Notes: generated by a model from the letters alone, not told the origin. A stretch of DNA of 64,000 nt from Sphaerochaeta sp. (GCA_022482495.1 JAKVPA010000002.1:1-64000); one strand, 5' to 3'. Numbered from the stretch's first letter, positions 36,531-45,711 are shown. A program made the numbers and translations.

Positions 36531-37136
36531 ATGCAGGAGACGACGTTCCTCGTTTCGGAGGAAAAGGAATACCAGGACTGCCAGCTGGAGCGGGTTTCGG
36601 CAAGCGGTCTGACGCTTTCGGAAAGCTGGTTCCGACGGATCATTCTGGATCATTGCTGGTTTGACGGCACCAATTTTCAGGACGGCTCGTTCATCCAGAC
36701 GACGTTCCGTTTCTGCGATTGTTCCGAAGCCGACTTCCGTGGATCCCATTTCCGGGAATGCCGGTTCGAAGGATGCAAGCTCCTCGGCGCCCACTTCAGT
36801 GACGCCGTCCTGGAGCAGTGCGTATTCACCGGATCCAACCTCTCCTACACCGACTGGCATCAGGCGACCTGGAAGCGGGGCATGTCGTTTTCGGACTGCG
36901 ATCTGCAGGAAGGCGCGTTGACCTCCCTCACCTTCACCACCCCACCCGCACTGATCCGTTGCGACCTGACCGGCGCCTCTCTGACCGACACCAAACTCCA
37001 GGGGATCGACCTGTCCGGCACGGTGCTGGACGGCATCATCGTCAGCCCGGATTTCCGGGAATTGAAGGGGGCGAAGATCAGTCTCGCCCAGACGACGGCG
37101 CTGGCCAATCTGCTGGGCGTCACGGTGGAGGGATGA
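36531..37136 (+). CDS. Pentapeptide-repeat protein
   Basis: A 201-aa protein folding as a right-handed quadrilateral beta-helix. Repeats with Phe/Leu at every fifth position run through residues about 25-180 (FDGTNFQDGSFIQTTFRF, SEADFRGSHFRECRFEGCKL, DLTGASLTDTKLQGIDLSGT). Length and layout resemble Qnr/MfpA-type proteins that mimic DNA and protect topoisomerases, but many pentapeptide proteins have no known role. The fact that parE/parC lie in the same window is probably chance. TATGAT lies 5 nt before the ATG. Confidence 0.88.
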   Translation: MQETTFLVSEEKEYQDCQLERVSASGLTLSESWFRRIILDHCWFDGTNFQDGSFIQTTFRFCDCSEADFRGSHFRECRFEGCKLLGAHFSDAVLEQCVFTGSNLSYTDWHQATWKRGMSFSDCDLQEGALTSLTFTTPPALIRCDLTGASLTDTKLQGIDLSGTVLDGIIVSPDFRELKGAKISLAQTTALANLLGVTVEG

Positions 37137-37140
37137 CCAT

Positions 37141-37168
37141 TTGCATTTCCTTGGGAAATCGCTATAGT
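37141..37168 (+). promoter_or_regulatory. Leaderless-type promoter of MFS gene
   Basis: TTGCAT (37141-37146), 16-nt spacer, TATAGT (37163-37168), then 8 nt to the ATG at 37177. Confidence 0.5.
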
Positions 37169-37176
37169 ACCCTATC

Positions 37177-38334
37177 ATGATACGCTTCATGGTGCTGCTT
37201 CAGACGGCCGTCATGGCCTTTTCCTCCAACCTGTTCGGAGGCCTGGGCAACGATATCCAACAAACCTGCGGCATCACGCTGGAAGGACTGGGATGGATCC
37301 TTTCCCTCTCCCAAGCCGGCCTGATCATCGCCTTTCTGCTGTACCCCGCATTGATGCGCAAGGAAGGCCCGTACCGTACCATGATCATCGGGACATTCGG
37401 AGCGGCGGCAGGTTTCTTCCTGCTGGGCGCTTCCCGCACAGCATCGTTTTTCGCCGTGGCGTTCCTCCTGCAAGGCGTGCTGGGATATCCGTGGTCCAGC
37501 GCAAAATTCAGTGTCATCACGTTTGTTGACCGGACCAAACGGGAGCGGAACATCGCCACCATGCATCTGATCTACGCCATCAGCAGCATGTTTGCCGGCT
37601 GGTACATCTCCCGGATGAAGGGAAGCCACTGGTACCAGGCGTACTACCAGAATGGGATCGCCTGGCTCGTCCTGGGCTTTGTCTTCCTCTCTTTGCTGGG
37701 GAAAGCGAAACAGACTCCCGACCTGATGGTCCACCAAGGCACGGAGAAGAACCACCTGAAGGATGGATTCTCCCTGCTTGCCGAGCGTCCGTTCCGGCTG
37801 TTCTACCTGTCGTTGATCATCTCCGCCACGGTGGAGGGACTGACGATGATCTACCCGTTGTTGTTTTTGCAGCAGAGTCTGGGATCCACCGCGGCGGCGG
37901 TGGGGCTTGCCGTGACGCTGTTCCACGTCGGCATGACGGGCAGCCGCCTGCTCCTCATCCCCTTCTTCATCAAGTCAAAGCGCACCTGGACGATCATCGG
38001 CTCGCTCACCGCGCTGGTGGCGGCAAGCCTTGTGGCCATGTCCTTCGCGACCACCGTTCCGATGGCCTTGGTCACCCTGACGGTTGCCGGTTTTGGACTG
38101 GGAGCCCTCAACCCGATGGCCCAGATCGTGGAGATCCACTCCTGGCCGGATCGGGTCGACCAGGTGATGAACATGCACACCATCTCCGGGACCATCGGGA
38201 AACTGGTTCTCCCGGTGATCGTCGGAGCCATCTCCACACGAATCTCACAGGCGGCAGGAATCTTGTCCATCGCCATCATGATGCTACTGTCACTGGTGAC
38301 GCTGGTACTGGCGAAACGGGCGTTGAACGCTTAA
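37177..38334 (+). CDS. Major facilitator superfamily transporter
   Basis: A 385-aa protein with about 12 helices and a cytoplasmic mid-loop (KAKQTPDLMVHQGTEKNHLKDGF, about 170-195). The N-terminal half has GLGNDIQQTCGITLEGLGW and a helix-5 region PWSSAKFSVITFVDRTKRERN that is reminiscent of sugar/drug porters, but the substrate cannot be assigned. The stop codon overlaps the stop of the convergent sdaA gene by 3 nt. No ribosome site precedes the ATG. Confidence 0.85.
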   Translation: MIRFMVLLQTAVMAFSSNLFGGLGNDIQQTCGITLEGLGWILSLSQAGLIIAFLLYPALMRKEGPYRTMIIGTFGAAAGFFLLGASRTASFFAVAFLLQGVLGYPWSSAKFSVITFVDRTKRERNIATMHLIYAISSMFAGWYISRMKGSHWYQAYYQNGIAWLVLGFVFLSLLGKAKQTPDLMVHQGTEKNHLKDGFSLLAERPFRLFYLSLIISATVEGLTMIYPLLFLQQSLGSTAAAVGLAVTLFHVGMTGSRLLLIPFFIKSKRTWTIIGSLTALVAASLVAMSFATTVPMALVTLTVAGFGLGALNPMAQIVEIHSWPDRVDQVMNMHTISGTIGKLVLPVIVGAISTRISQAAGILSIAIMMLLSLVTLVLAKRALNA

Positions 38335-39551
38335 GGATTGGGGTTTTCCATCACCTTGGCCAGCCCACCCCGGCTGGTCTCCCGGTATAACGAAGGCAAC
38401 GCCTGTCCGGTCTCCATCATTACTTCGATGATGGCGTCGAACGACACCCGGTGCCGTCCGTCTCCCAACAACGCGTAGGTGCTGTTGTCCAAGGCACGCA
38501 TGGCGGCCATGGCGTTGCGCTCGATGCAGGGAATCTGCACTAACCCAAGCATCGGATCGCAGGTCAGCCCGAGATGGTGCTCAAGCCCCATCTCCGCGGC
38601 GTATTCCACCTGGAAGATCGAGCCACCCAACAGCTGGGTCGCAGCCCCGGCTGCCATGGCGCACGCCACGCCGACTTCCCCTTGGCAGCCCACTTCCGCC
38701 CCGCTGATCGACCCGTTGGTCTTCACCACGTTCCCGATGATCCCGGCGGTAAGCAACGCCCGGAGGATCCGGATCTTGGGGAATTTGTACTGCTCGGCGA
38801 GATAACGGAGCACGGCAGGAAGGACGCCGCAGGAACCGCAGGTCGGCGCCGTCACGATGGTGCCGCCGGCGGCGTTCTCCTCGGAGACGGCAAGCGCGTA
38901 GCTCAGCGCCAACGCCGTATTGCCGAACGGACCCTTGAAGTCCTTGGCCTTCTCGTTGTACTGCATCGCCTTGCGGGGCAGTTTCAATCCACCGGGAAGC
39001 ACCCCTTCCGTATCCAGGCCGTTCTCGATGGCCTGACGCATCACCCCCCAGACGGTATCCATGTAGTCCAGGATTTCCGGACCCTCGAACTTCAGGGCGA
39101 ATTCCCACAGTTGCATCCCTTCCTCGTTGCAGTAGGCGAGGATCTGCTTCATGTGGGTGAATTCCTTGGAATACACCTCCGGCGGCTCGCTGGACGAGTC
39201 CCCTTCAATGACCACCCGGCCGCCTCCGACGCTGTAGTACGTCTGGCTGCACAACTCTTTTTTCTCTGGATCCAACGCCGTGATGGTCAGCGCGTTGGGA
39301 TGAAACGGCTTGAACTGGTCGGGGTACCAGGCGATGTCGATCTCCTTGCCCTTTGCGGCGAACACCTCGCGGATCGCCTTGTCCGTCAAATGGCCTTTTC
39401 CGGTCGCGGCCAGCGATCCGAACAGACTGGCTTGGTAGGACGCCGCATCCGGGTGTTTGGAGAGAAAATGCTGGGCCGCGAACCGCGGTCCCATGGTGTG
39501 GCTGCTGGATGGCCCGACGCCGATCCGATAGAGTTCATGGAGTGACTGCAT
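38331..39551 (-). CDS. sdaA: L-serine dehydratase, iron-sulfur type, single chain
   Basis: A 406-aa enzyme converting L-serine to pyruvate and ammonia, feeding PFOR. The beta part has GVGPSSSHTMGPRFAAQHFL (about 12-31); the alpha part has APTCGSCGVLPAVL (about 236-249) and GLTCDPMLGLVQIPCIERN (about 327-345), which supply the three Cys of the 4Fe-4S cluster. Such oxygen-labile enzymes suit an anaerobe. Its start lies 17 nt inside the end of the lipoprotein gene; a TACAGT box is 9 nt before the ATG. Confidence 0.95.
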   Translation of the reverse strand: MQSLHELYRIGVGPSSSHTMGPRFAAQHFLSKHPDAASYQASLFGSLAATGKGHLTDKAIREVFAAKGKEIDIAWYPDQFKPFHPNALTITALDPEKKELCSQTYYSVGGGRVVIEGDSSSEPPEVYSKEFTHMKQILAYCNEEGMQLWEFALKFEGPEILDYMDTVWGVMRQAIENGLDTEGVLPGGLKLPRKAMQYNEKAKDFKGPFGNTALALSYALAVSEENAAGGTIVTAPTCGSCGVLPAVLRYLAEQYKFPKIRILRALLTAGIIGNVVKTNGSISGAEVGCQGEVGVACAMAAGAATQLLGGSIFQVEYAAEMGLEHHLGLTCDPMLGLVQIPCIERNAMAAMRALDNSTYALLGDGRHRVSFDAIIEVMMETGQALPSLYRETSRGGLAKVMENPNP

Positions 39552-40314
39552 TGCCCCTGCACTGTACTCCGAAACGAGGGAAAAGCCAAGACGGAACTAC
39601 CAGACGGGGACGCTCCCGCACACTGGTGAACGAGGTGACGCTTTTCCCGTCCACATAGATGACGGCCACCAATCCCCGTTCCCTGCACAGGAAACGATGA
39701 TACCCGTCGGAGAAGGTCATCTGAACGGGGCTGACCCCATCGTACCAGAAGTCGTCATCATCCTCACGTTCGGCGATCCAACGCCCGACGGGGATGTCCT
39801 GCACAGCCACGGGAACACGGGAAAGCGCCTGGATGGAGGATTCCTTTACGTGGTTGTTCAGAAGATCGGCGGCAAGCCTGGCCATATCCAGATCCCACAG
39901 GGAGACATCCCGCGCCTGAAGACGGGTCTGCAATTGGTCCGTATCCAGCAGGGAAAGGGTGGATCCATACGTACCGGAGAGATCGAGCAGATACCCGGCC
40001 AGCCTTCCCCGCTCCTGCGTCAACACCACTTCTTTTTGGGATGCGTCCAACCACCCCCCGAACGGTTGGCATTCACCGAGCGGCGTGACGGTGACGAACA
40101 CCGTCCTTCCGTACGGAACGTATACGGTGGCGTTCCGCTTTCCTTCATCCAACCGTGTTTCCTGACCCGTCGAGGTAACGAGGCTCATCCACATCAGGTT
40201 TTCCGATGCTTCCCAGCGATGAGCGGGGATACGTACCGTCACCGGCCGGACGGCAAGCGGATGGTACGAGCAGGAAGAAAACAGGAGAAACAACAGGAAA
40301 ACGGTCGTCTTCAT
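39535..40314 (-). CDS. Lipoprotein of unknown function
   Basis: A 259-aa protein. MKTTVFLLFLLFSSC has a lipobox ending in LFSSC, so Cys15 should be lipidated. The mature part is predicted beta-rich and has no recognised domain; VTVRIPAHRW near residue 25, ARLAADLLNNHVKESSIQAL and the C-terminal VIYVDGKSVTSFTSV are landmarks. It resembles other treponemal lipoproteins only in general layout. A 26-residue upstream in-frame extension is unlikely. Its 3' end carries the sdaA promoter. Confidence 0.7.
   Translation of the reverse strand: MKTTVFLLFLLFSSCSYHPLAVRPVTVRIPAHRWEASENLMWMSLVTSTGQETRLDEGKRNATVYVPYGRTVFVTVTPLGECQPFGGWLDASQKEVVLTQERGRLAGYLLDLSGTYGSTLSLLDTDQLQTRLQARDVSLWDLDMARLAADLLNNHVKESSIQALSRVPVAVQDIPVGRWIAEREDDDDFWYDGVSPVQMTFSDGYHRFLCRERGLVAVIYVDGKSVTSFTSVRERPRLVVPSWLFPRFGVQCRGNAVTP
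39561..39589 (-). promoter_or_regulatory. Promoter of sdaA
   Basis: Minus strand TTGGCT (39589-39584), 17-nt spacer, TACAGT (39566-39561), then 9 nt to the ATG. It lies inside the lipoprotein coding sequence. Confidence 0.45.
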
Positions 40315-40420
40315 GCCAGAAATACCGTGCAAGTTGGGGAATTGGTTGACCAAATACCAACATTTTGTATCCCCAATTACATTTTTATACAATCATCTCT
40401 GCATATATATCAAAATATGC

Positions 40421-40426
40421 TATACT
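40421..40426 (+). promoter_or_regulatory. -10 box of the DUF5058 operon
   Basis: TATACT (40421-40426) in an AT-rich region (about 40381-40420), with a weak CTGCAT 16 nt upstream. AAGAGG (40434-40439) is a plausible ribosome site for the ATG at 40450. Confidence 0.4.
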
Positions 40427-40449
40427 GCGCCGCAAGAGGTTCCCCATCC

Positions 40450-41193
40450 ATGGAAGCATATCTGCAACAAGCAAATCTGCCGGTCCTGTACGTCATCGTA
40501 GGAGTGATCCTTCTGTTTGTCGTCGGACTGTGCGTTGTGTTCATCCGAAAAAGTTATCGTGCCGGACGGAAGCTTGGGATGTCCAAGGAAGTGCTCAACA
40601 GGGCCATCACCTCGTCGGTGACGTTCACCATCCTTCCTTCCATCTCCATTCTGCTCGGCGTCATCGCCTTGTCGGGAAGCCTGGGGCTCCCCGCCTCCTG
40701 GCTCCGTCTGTCCGTCGTCGGCAACCTGCAGTACGAAACAACGGTGGCCTCCATCGCGGCAACCGGCATGGGGAAGCAACTGGATGCAGCCATCCTTACC
40801 ACGGATGACCTGGTGACGATCCTCCTTGTCATGACCATCGGCATCTGCTGGGGCTGCATCCTTTCCATCGCCACGCTGAAGCAGTACGCAAACAAGATCA
40901 AGAGCAAACCGGTGGCGACCGGCTCAACCAAGAAATCGTTCAGCTCTTACGCCATGGTGGCGATGTTCATCGGCATGTGCGCCACATTCTGCGGCAGTTA
41001 CGTGGCCACCGCCATCGCGTTCCGTCAGTTCATCCCGCTGTTCACCGCCCTGATCTCCGCCTTGGCCATGGGGGTGTTCGAATACTTCTCCAAGCGGAAG
41101 AACGTGACGGCGCTGGACAGTTTCTCGCTTGCCGGCAGCATGTTGATCGGCATGACGTCCGCCGTCCTGTTTTCCCTGGGAGGCATCGTATGA
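40450..41193 (+). CDS. DUF5058-family membrane protein
   Basis: A 247-aa protein with about six helices. The N-terminal helix is followed by KSYRAGRKLGMSKEVLNRAI and the segment VTFTILPSISILLGVIALSG, which I recognise as the DUF5058 type. No function is established. It overlaps by ATGA with a second membrane protein, which overlaps closely with an M20 peptidase, so the three form one operon. A transporter for a small peptide or amidated/acylated amino acid is the likeliest role (inference from the peptidase). Confidence 0.72.
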   Translation: MEAYLQQANLPVLYVIVGVILLFVVGLCVVFIRKSYRAGRKLGMSKEVLNRAITSSVTFTILPSISILLGVIALSGSLGLPASWLRLSVVGNLQYETTVASIAATGMGKQLDAAILTTDDLVTILLVMTIGICWGCILSIATLKQYANKIKSKPVATGSTKKSFSSYAMVAMFIGMCATFCGSYVATAIAFRQFIPLFTALISALAMGVFEYFSKRKNVTALDSFSLAGSMLIGMTSAVLFSLGGIV

Positions 41194-41882
41194 AAGAGAT
41201 GGCGTTTGATTTTGACCAATACGAGAATGAGGTTCACCGGACGGGCCGCATCGGGCTGTCCATCGGCATCCTGTTGCTGTTCGTCGCCCCGTTCCTGTTC
41301 GCGTTTTTCCTGCACGCCCACTTCAACATGAAGGGGTTCTGGCCGGCTCTCGTGCAGGTCCTGGTGATCTACGTCCCGTCAAGCATTGTGGAATACCTGG
41401 TGTACGTCCCGCTGCTCGGACCGGGGGCATCCTACCTGAGTTTCATCACCGGCAACATCTCCAACATGAAACTGCCCTGCGCGTTCACCGCCCGGGACAT
41501 CGCCAAAACGGAAGTGGGGACGCCGGAAGACGAGATCATCACGACGCTGTCCGTCGCCACTTCCTCGCTGGTCACCATGCTGGTGATCTTCCTGGGGGTG
41601 CTGCTGCTCATCCCGCTTACCCCGATCCTGCAGAACCCGACGCTCCGCCCGGCATTCGACAACCTGCTGCCCTGCCTGTTCGGCGCACTGGCCATGCAGT
41701 ACTTCAAGAAGAATCCGATCCTCTCCATCTTCCCGATGCTGTTCATCGTGATCCTGTGCAGTCTGGTCCCCAGCCTGATCGCGTCCTCCACGACGCTGCT
41801 CATCCCGAACGGCGCCATTTCCATCGGTCTTTGCTACCTGATGTATCGCTTCACACCCCAGATGATCAAGGAGATCAAATAA
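41190..41882 (+). CDS. Membrane protein, partner of DUF5058 protein
   Basis: A 230-aa protein with about six helices and a charged N-terminus (MKEMAFDFDQYENEVHRTGR). The loop GPGASYLSFITGNISNMKLP (about 82-101) and FTARDIAKTEVGTPEDEIITT are conserved-looking and polar, reminiscent of gate domains of two-subunit carriers. I do not recognise a named family with confidence. Translational coupling to the DUF5058 gene suggests the two proteins form one hetero-oligomeric carrier. Confidence 0.65.
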   Translation: MKEMAFDFDQYENEVHRTGRIGLSIGILLLFVAPFLFAFFLHAHFNMKGFWPALVQVLVIYVPSSIVEYLVYVPLLGPGASYLSFITGNISNMKLPCAFTARDIAKTEVGTPEDEIITTLSVATSSLVTMLVIFLGVLLLIPLTPILQNPTLRPAFDNLLPCLFGALAMQYFKKNPILSIFPMLFIVILCSLVPSLIASSTTLLIPNGAISIGLCYLMYRFTPQMIKEIK

Positions 41883-41883
41883 C

Positions 41884-43224
41884 ATGAACGAACGAGCCCA
41901 AACGTATGCCGAAAAGCTGCAGAAGATGATCCAGTGTGAGACGGTGTCCATCAAGGATGTCGTCCAGCTGGAGAAATTCGAGAAGTTCCACACGGTTTTG
42001 AAGGAGAACTTCCCCCATGTGTTCGAAACCTGTGAGATCCATCAGTTCGAGGATGGTTCCCTCCTGTTCAAATGGGCGGCGAAACAACCGACCGACGCTC
42101 CGATGATGCTGATGAGCCACCAGGATGTCGTCGCCGCAAACGCCAACGACTGGACCCATGCGCCGTTCTCCGGAGACATCGATGAGGCGGGGAACATCTG
42201 GGGCCGTGGAACGGTGGACACCAAGGGTTCGCTGTTCTGCATCTTCCAGGCGGTGGATGAGTTGATCGCCGATGGATGGGAAAACCACGGGGACCTGTAC
42301 ATCTCCAGCTCCGCCGGGGAAGAGGTCCTTGGACCGGGGGCGAAACAGTCCAACGACCTGCTCGCATCCCAAGGGGTGCGTCTGCAGCTCGTCATGGACG
42401 AAGGCGGGATGATCACCCACGAGCCGCTGTCCGGAGCCAAGGGTACGTTCGCCATGATCGGCTGTCTGGAAAAAGGAACCGGCAACTACAAGTTCATCGC
42501 CCACGGCAGAGGCGGCCACGCCTCCGCACCGGGCAAGAACACGCCGCTTCCCCGCTTGGGCGCGTTGATGGATGACATCGAGAAGCACCCGCCGTTCACC
42601 CCGAAGATGAACTCCGTCACGATGGAGATGCTCCGAAGACTGGGAACGAAGACGGGGGGCCTGCAGGGCTTCCTGTTCCGTCACGCCAAAGGGTTCTCTC
42701 CGCTTCTGACCAAGCTGCTGTACAAGACCAACCCCTCTGGGGCGGCCATGGTGGCCACCACCATCGCGTTTACCACCGCCAAGGGTTCTGACGGTCTGAA
42801 CGTCATGCCCCAGGAAGCGTATGTGACGGCGAACGTCCGGTTCATCCCCCACCAGGGAGTGGCGGAAACCACCAAAATTCTTGCGGAGAAAGCCAAGAAG
42901 CATGACCTGGAGATGCAGGTGATCAACAGCACCGAACCGTGTCCGGTGGTGGCCGTCACCACGGCGGAGTTCCGCCTGCTGGAAGCGACGGTCAAGGAAG
43001 TGTTCCCATCCGTCATTCCCTGCCCGTACGCCATGACCGGCGGGACGGACTCCCGGTTCTTCACCCCGATCTGCGACAACATCTACCGGTTCGCTCCGTT
43101 GGAAGTGACCAAACAGCAGATCACCTCCATCCACGGCGTGGATGAGAACATCAGCGCGGAGACGCTTCCCGGCGGAGTGGATTTCTACAAGGTGATCGTC
43201 AAGAAGTGCCTTTCCGGTCTTTGA
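41884..43224 (+). CDS. M20-family metallopeptidase/deacylase
   Basis: A 446-aa cytoplasmic metallohydrolase. Metal ligands: MLMSHQDVV (His), IWGRGTVDTKGSLFCI (bridging Asp), SSAGEEVLGPG (catalytic Glu-Glu), and a C-terminal SIHGVDENIS (His). The middle lid domain contains GRGGHASAPGKNTPLPRL. The family cleaves dipeptides, acyl-amino acids or carboxypeptides. It begins 1 nt after the second membrane gene. Its stop overlaps the convergent DUF4416 gene by 26 nt. Start supported only by weak ribosome site, consistent with coupling. Confidence 0.9.
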   Translation: MNERAQTYAEKLQKMIQCETVSIKDVVQLEKFEKFHTVLKENFPHVFETCEIHQFEDGSLLFKWAAKQPTDAPMMLMSHQDVVAANANDWTHAPFSGDIDEAGNIWGRGTVDTKGSLFCIFQAVDELIADGWENHGDLYISSSAGEEVLGPGAKQSNDLLASQGVRLQLVMDEGGMITHEPLSGAKGTFAMIGCLEKGTGNYKFIAHGRGGHASAPGKNTPLPRLGALMDDIEKHPPFTPKMNSVTMEMLRRLGTKTGGLQGFLFRHAKGFSPLLTKLLYKTNPSGAAMVATTIAFTTAKGSDGLNVMPQEAYVTANVRFIPHQGVAETTKILAEKAKKHDLEMQVINSTEPCPVVAVTTAEFRLLEATVKEVFPSVIPCPYAMTGGTDSRFFTPICDNIYRFAPLEVTKQQITSIHGVDENISAETLPGGVDFYKVIVKKCLSGL

Positions 43225-43738
43225 GATCGGAGAGGTACGCGGCCCGGTACCGGGCGAAGAGATCACAGAACGCGTCACTGCGGTAATCGGCGTACGTCCA
43301 GGGAAGGGCGTTGAACCGATGGCCGTAGTAGATCAACGTCACCTCGGCGTAGATGCCGTCGGACAGTGGAATGCGGTGGGCGCGGTTCTTTGTCGTGGCA
43401 AGGATGAAAGAGCCTGCGCTGAGGATTCCCGGATCCAGGTTGATCGTCCTCCCTCCATCCTTGATGAACTGTTCCTCAAGATCGTTGGTCTCCCGTTTGA
43501 TGGCGGCCAGCCGTCCCGGGTCGACCAGATCGCGGAAGACCAGGAAGTACCGCTCGGGCCGCCCCCCCATCTCCCCATCGTAGTAATCGGTGTAGGAGAA
43601 CGGGGTATGGGGGCTTTCCGTCAACACCGGACCATATGAGGCCTGAAGCGCTGCAAGCAACCGGGGGTGTTGTTCCTCGTTGGTGGAAAGCACCCCGATG
43701 ACCAACCGCTCCGGCGTGAACGGAACAATGGCTCCCAT
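43199..43738 (-). CDS. DUF4416-family protein
   Basis: A 179-aa soluble protein. It carries the whole family pattern: LVIGVLSTNEE at the start, FSYTDYYDGEMGG near 47, RYFLVFRDLVDPGRLAAIKR near 63, TINLDPGILSAGSFILATTK near 98 and YAEVTLIYYGHRFNALPWTY near 129. The function is unknown; the family is common in spirochaetes, thermotogas and deltaproteobacteria. It begins 4 nt after the aroF-pheA stop, so both share a transcript. Confidence 0.88.
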   Translation of the reverse strand: MGAIVPFTPERLVIGVLSTNEEQHPRLLAALQASYGPVLTESPHTPFSYTDYYDGEMGGRPERYFLVFRDLVDPGRLAAIKRETNDLEEQFIKDGGRTINLDPGILSAGSFILATTKNRAHRIPLSDGIYAEVTLIYYGHRFNALPWTYADYRSDAFCDLFARYRAAYLSDLKDRKGTS

Positions 43739-43742
43739 GATC

Positions 43743-45644
43743 TCACCCGGCGAAGAATACGCCGTGCTGCCGAAGCGTCTGGGTGGCTCCCTTCAGCTCC
43801 TCCACCACATCACGATAGGCCGCTTCATTGGGAATCTCCGTTTCGATGAAGAACGAATACTCCCACGGCTTGCCCAGAATCGGCCGGCTTTCCAGTTTCT
43901 TCATGTTGAGTTTGTGGACGGACAAGACGTGCAGCGCGTCAAACAACGCGCCCGGCTTGTCGTTCACGCTGAACGACATGACGGCCCGGTTGGGGATGTT
44001 GGAGGAGATGAACGTCGCCTCGTTCTCCTCACGGCAGATCACATAGAAACGGGTGTAGTTGCTGGGGTTGGTCTCGATGCCTTCACGCAGCACCTCCATC
44101 TTGTGGTACGCCGCCGCCGGAGCTCCGGCGATGGCGGCCTTGCTCCGGTCTCCCGTCGCCTTGATGAACGCCACGGCTCCCGCCGTATCGTAGTAGGAGA
44201 CAGGCTTGGCCTGGGGCAGTTCCTTCTCCAGGAACCGGGCGCACTGGGCCAGCCCCTGGGGATGGGAATACACCTCGCGGATATCTTCCATCTTGGTACC
44301 GGGGATGACCACCAGGCTGTGGATGATCCTGACCTGCTGCTCTCCCACCACTTTGATGCCCGGATGGAGCGCCAGAAGATCCAGCGTGTCATAGATCGTG
44401 CCGCCCAGGGTGTTTTCCACCGGAACGACACCGTACTTCACTTCCCCTTTGTCCACCGCATCGAACACATCCTTGAACGTCGGGCAGGGGCGTACCGCTG
44501 TTTTTTCGCCGAACAGGCGGGTGACGGCCAATTCGCTGTAGGCGCCACGCTCTCCCTGGAACGCCACGGCATCCTGCATCTGCGGGGTGACATCCACCTC
44601 GGTGGTGGTGATCAACGAGGTGCGGGGGATCCGCTCCAGGCTCTTGCCGACCACCGGAGCCAACGCCTCCACATCACGCATCAGTTTCTCGAACTGCTGG
44701 GGATACAGTGACTGGGGGCCGTCGCTCAACGCGACATCCGGATGGTCATGCACCTCGACGATGATGCCTGACGCGCCGCTGGAGATGATGGCAAGGCTCA
44801 TCGGGTTGACCAGATCCCTCAGGCCGGTGGCGTGGGACGGATCCCCGATGACCGGCAGGTGGGTCAGTTTCTGCACCACCGGGATGGCGGAGCAGTCCAA
44901 CGTGTTGCGGGTGGCGCGCTCATAGGTGCGGATACCCCGCTCGCACAGCACCACCTGGTCGGTGCCGCTGCTCATCAGATACTCGGCGGCCATCAACCAC
45001 TCCTCGATGGTGGCGGCGATGCCCCGTTTCAATAGGACGGGCATCCCGGTCTTCCCCACCGCTTTGAGAAGCTCGAAGTTTTGCATGTTCCGCGCGCCGA
45101 TCTGGAACATGTCCACGTAGTCCTTCATCATGTCGACGTTGGATGGACTGACGATCTCGGTGGTCACCGGCATATCGTACTTCTCACCGGCTTCCTTCAG
45201 GTATTTCAACCCTTCCTCGCCCAATCCCTGGAACGAGTACGGGCTGGTCCGCGGTTTGAACGCTCCGCCACGGAGCATCACCGCGCCGGCGTCCCGGACC
45301 AGGGATGCGATCCGCATGATCTGGTCGCGGCTCTCCACGGCGCACGGACCGGCGATGGCGACGATCCGCCCTCCGCCGATCTTCACCTTCCCCACCGAGA
45401 CGATGGTGTCTTCCTTCTTCAGTTCCCGGCTGGCAAGCTTGTAAGGTTTGGAGATGGGGATGACCTTCTCCACGCCGGGGAGCAGTTCCACTTCCCGGGG
45501 ATCGATCCTGCAGACACCAACGGCGCCGAACACCGTCTCCTCAGCTCCGACAATCTCATGGACCTGCAGTCCTTTGGAAGAGAGGAAACTCCTCAAATCA
45601 TGTTTCTGCTGGTCGGTGATGTTTTTGTTCAGTACGACAATCAT
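43743..45644 (-). CDS. aroF-pheA: DAHP synthase fused to prephenate dehydratase
   Basis: A 633-aa fusion for the first and a late step of phenylalanine synthesis. Residues 1-75: ferredoxin-like regulatory domain as in Thermotoga-type DAHP synthase. 80-345: DAHP synthase with IAGPCAVESRDQIMRIA, LRGGAFKPRTSPYSFQGLG, GARNMQNFELLKAVG, VLLKRGIAATIEEWL, DPSHATGLRDLV and a metal-binding EVHDHPDVALSDGPQSL. 365-540: prephenate dehydratase with VAFQGERGAYSELA and catalytic NYTRFYVI. 550-633: ACT domain with GALFDALHVLS and LESRPI, the Phe-binding pair. Both steps may thus be inhibited by Phe. The start at 45644 (MIVVLNKN) has TAGCAT 7 nt upstream. Confidence 0.93.
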   Translation of the reverse strand: MIVVLNKNITDQQKHDLRSFLSSKGLQVHEIVGAEETVFGAVGVCRIDPREVELLPGVEKVIPISKPYKLASRELKKEDTIVSVGKVKIGGGRIVAIAGPCAVESRDQIMRIASLVRDAGAVMLRGGAFKPRTSPYSFQGLGEEGLKYLKEAGEKYDMPVTTEIVSPSNVDMMKDYVDMFQIGARNMQNFELLKAVGKTGMPVLLKRGIAATIEEWLMAAEYLMSSGTDQVVLCERGIRTYERATRNTLDCSAIPVVQKLTHLPVIGDPSHATGLRDLVNPMSLAIISSGASGIIVEVHDHPDVALSDGPQSLYPQQFEKLMRDVEALAPVVGKSLERIPRTSLITTTEVDVTPQMQDAVAFQGERGAYSELAVTRLFGEKTAVRPCPTFKDVFDAVDKGEVKYGVVPVENTLGGTIYDTLDLLALHPGIKVVGEQQVRIIHSLVVIPGTKMEDIREVYSHPQGLAQCARFLEKELPQAKPVSYYDTAGAVAFIKATGDRSKAAIAGAPAAAYHKMEVLREGIETNPSNYTRFYVICREENEATFISSNIPNRAVMSFSVNDKPGALFDALHVLSVHKLNMKKLESRPILGKPWEYSFFIETEIPNEAAYRDVVEELKGATQTLRQHGVFFAG

Positions 45645-45651
45645 ACGGAAA

Positions 45652-45680
45652 ATGCTAGAATGTTCAGCGGAAAAAAACAA
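45652..45680 (-). promoter_or_regulatory. Leaderless-type promoter of aroF-pheA
   Basis: Minus strand TTGTTT (45680-45675), 17-nt spacer, TAGCAT (45657-45652), then 7 nt to the ATG. Confidence 0.45.
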
Positions 45681-45711
45681 GCGGGGGATGAAACGGCATC
45701 CCCTGTTCGGG

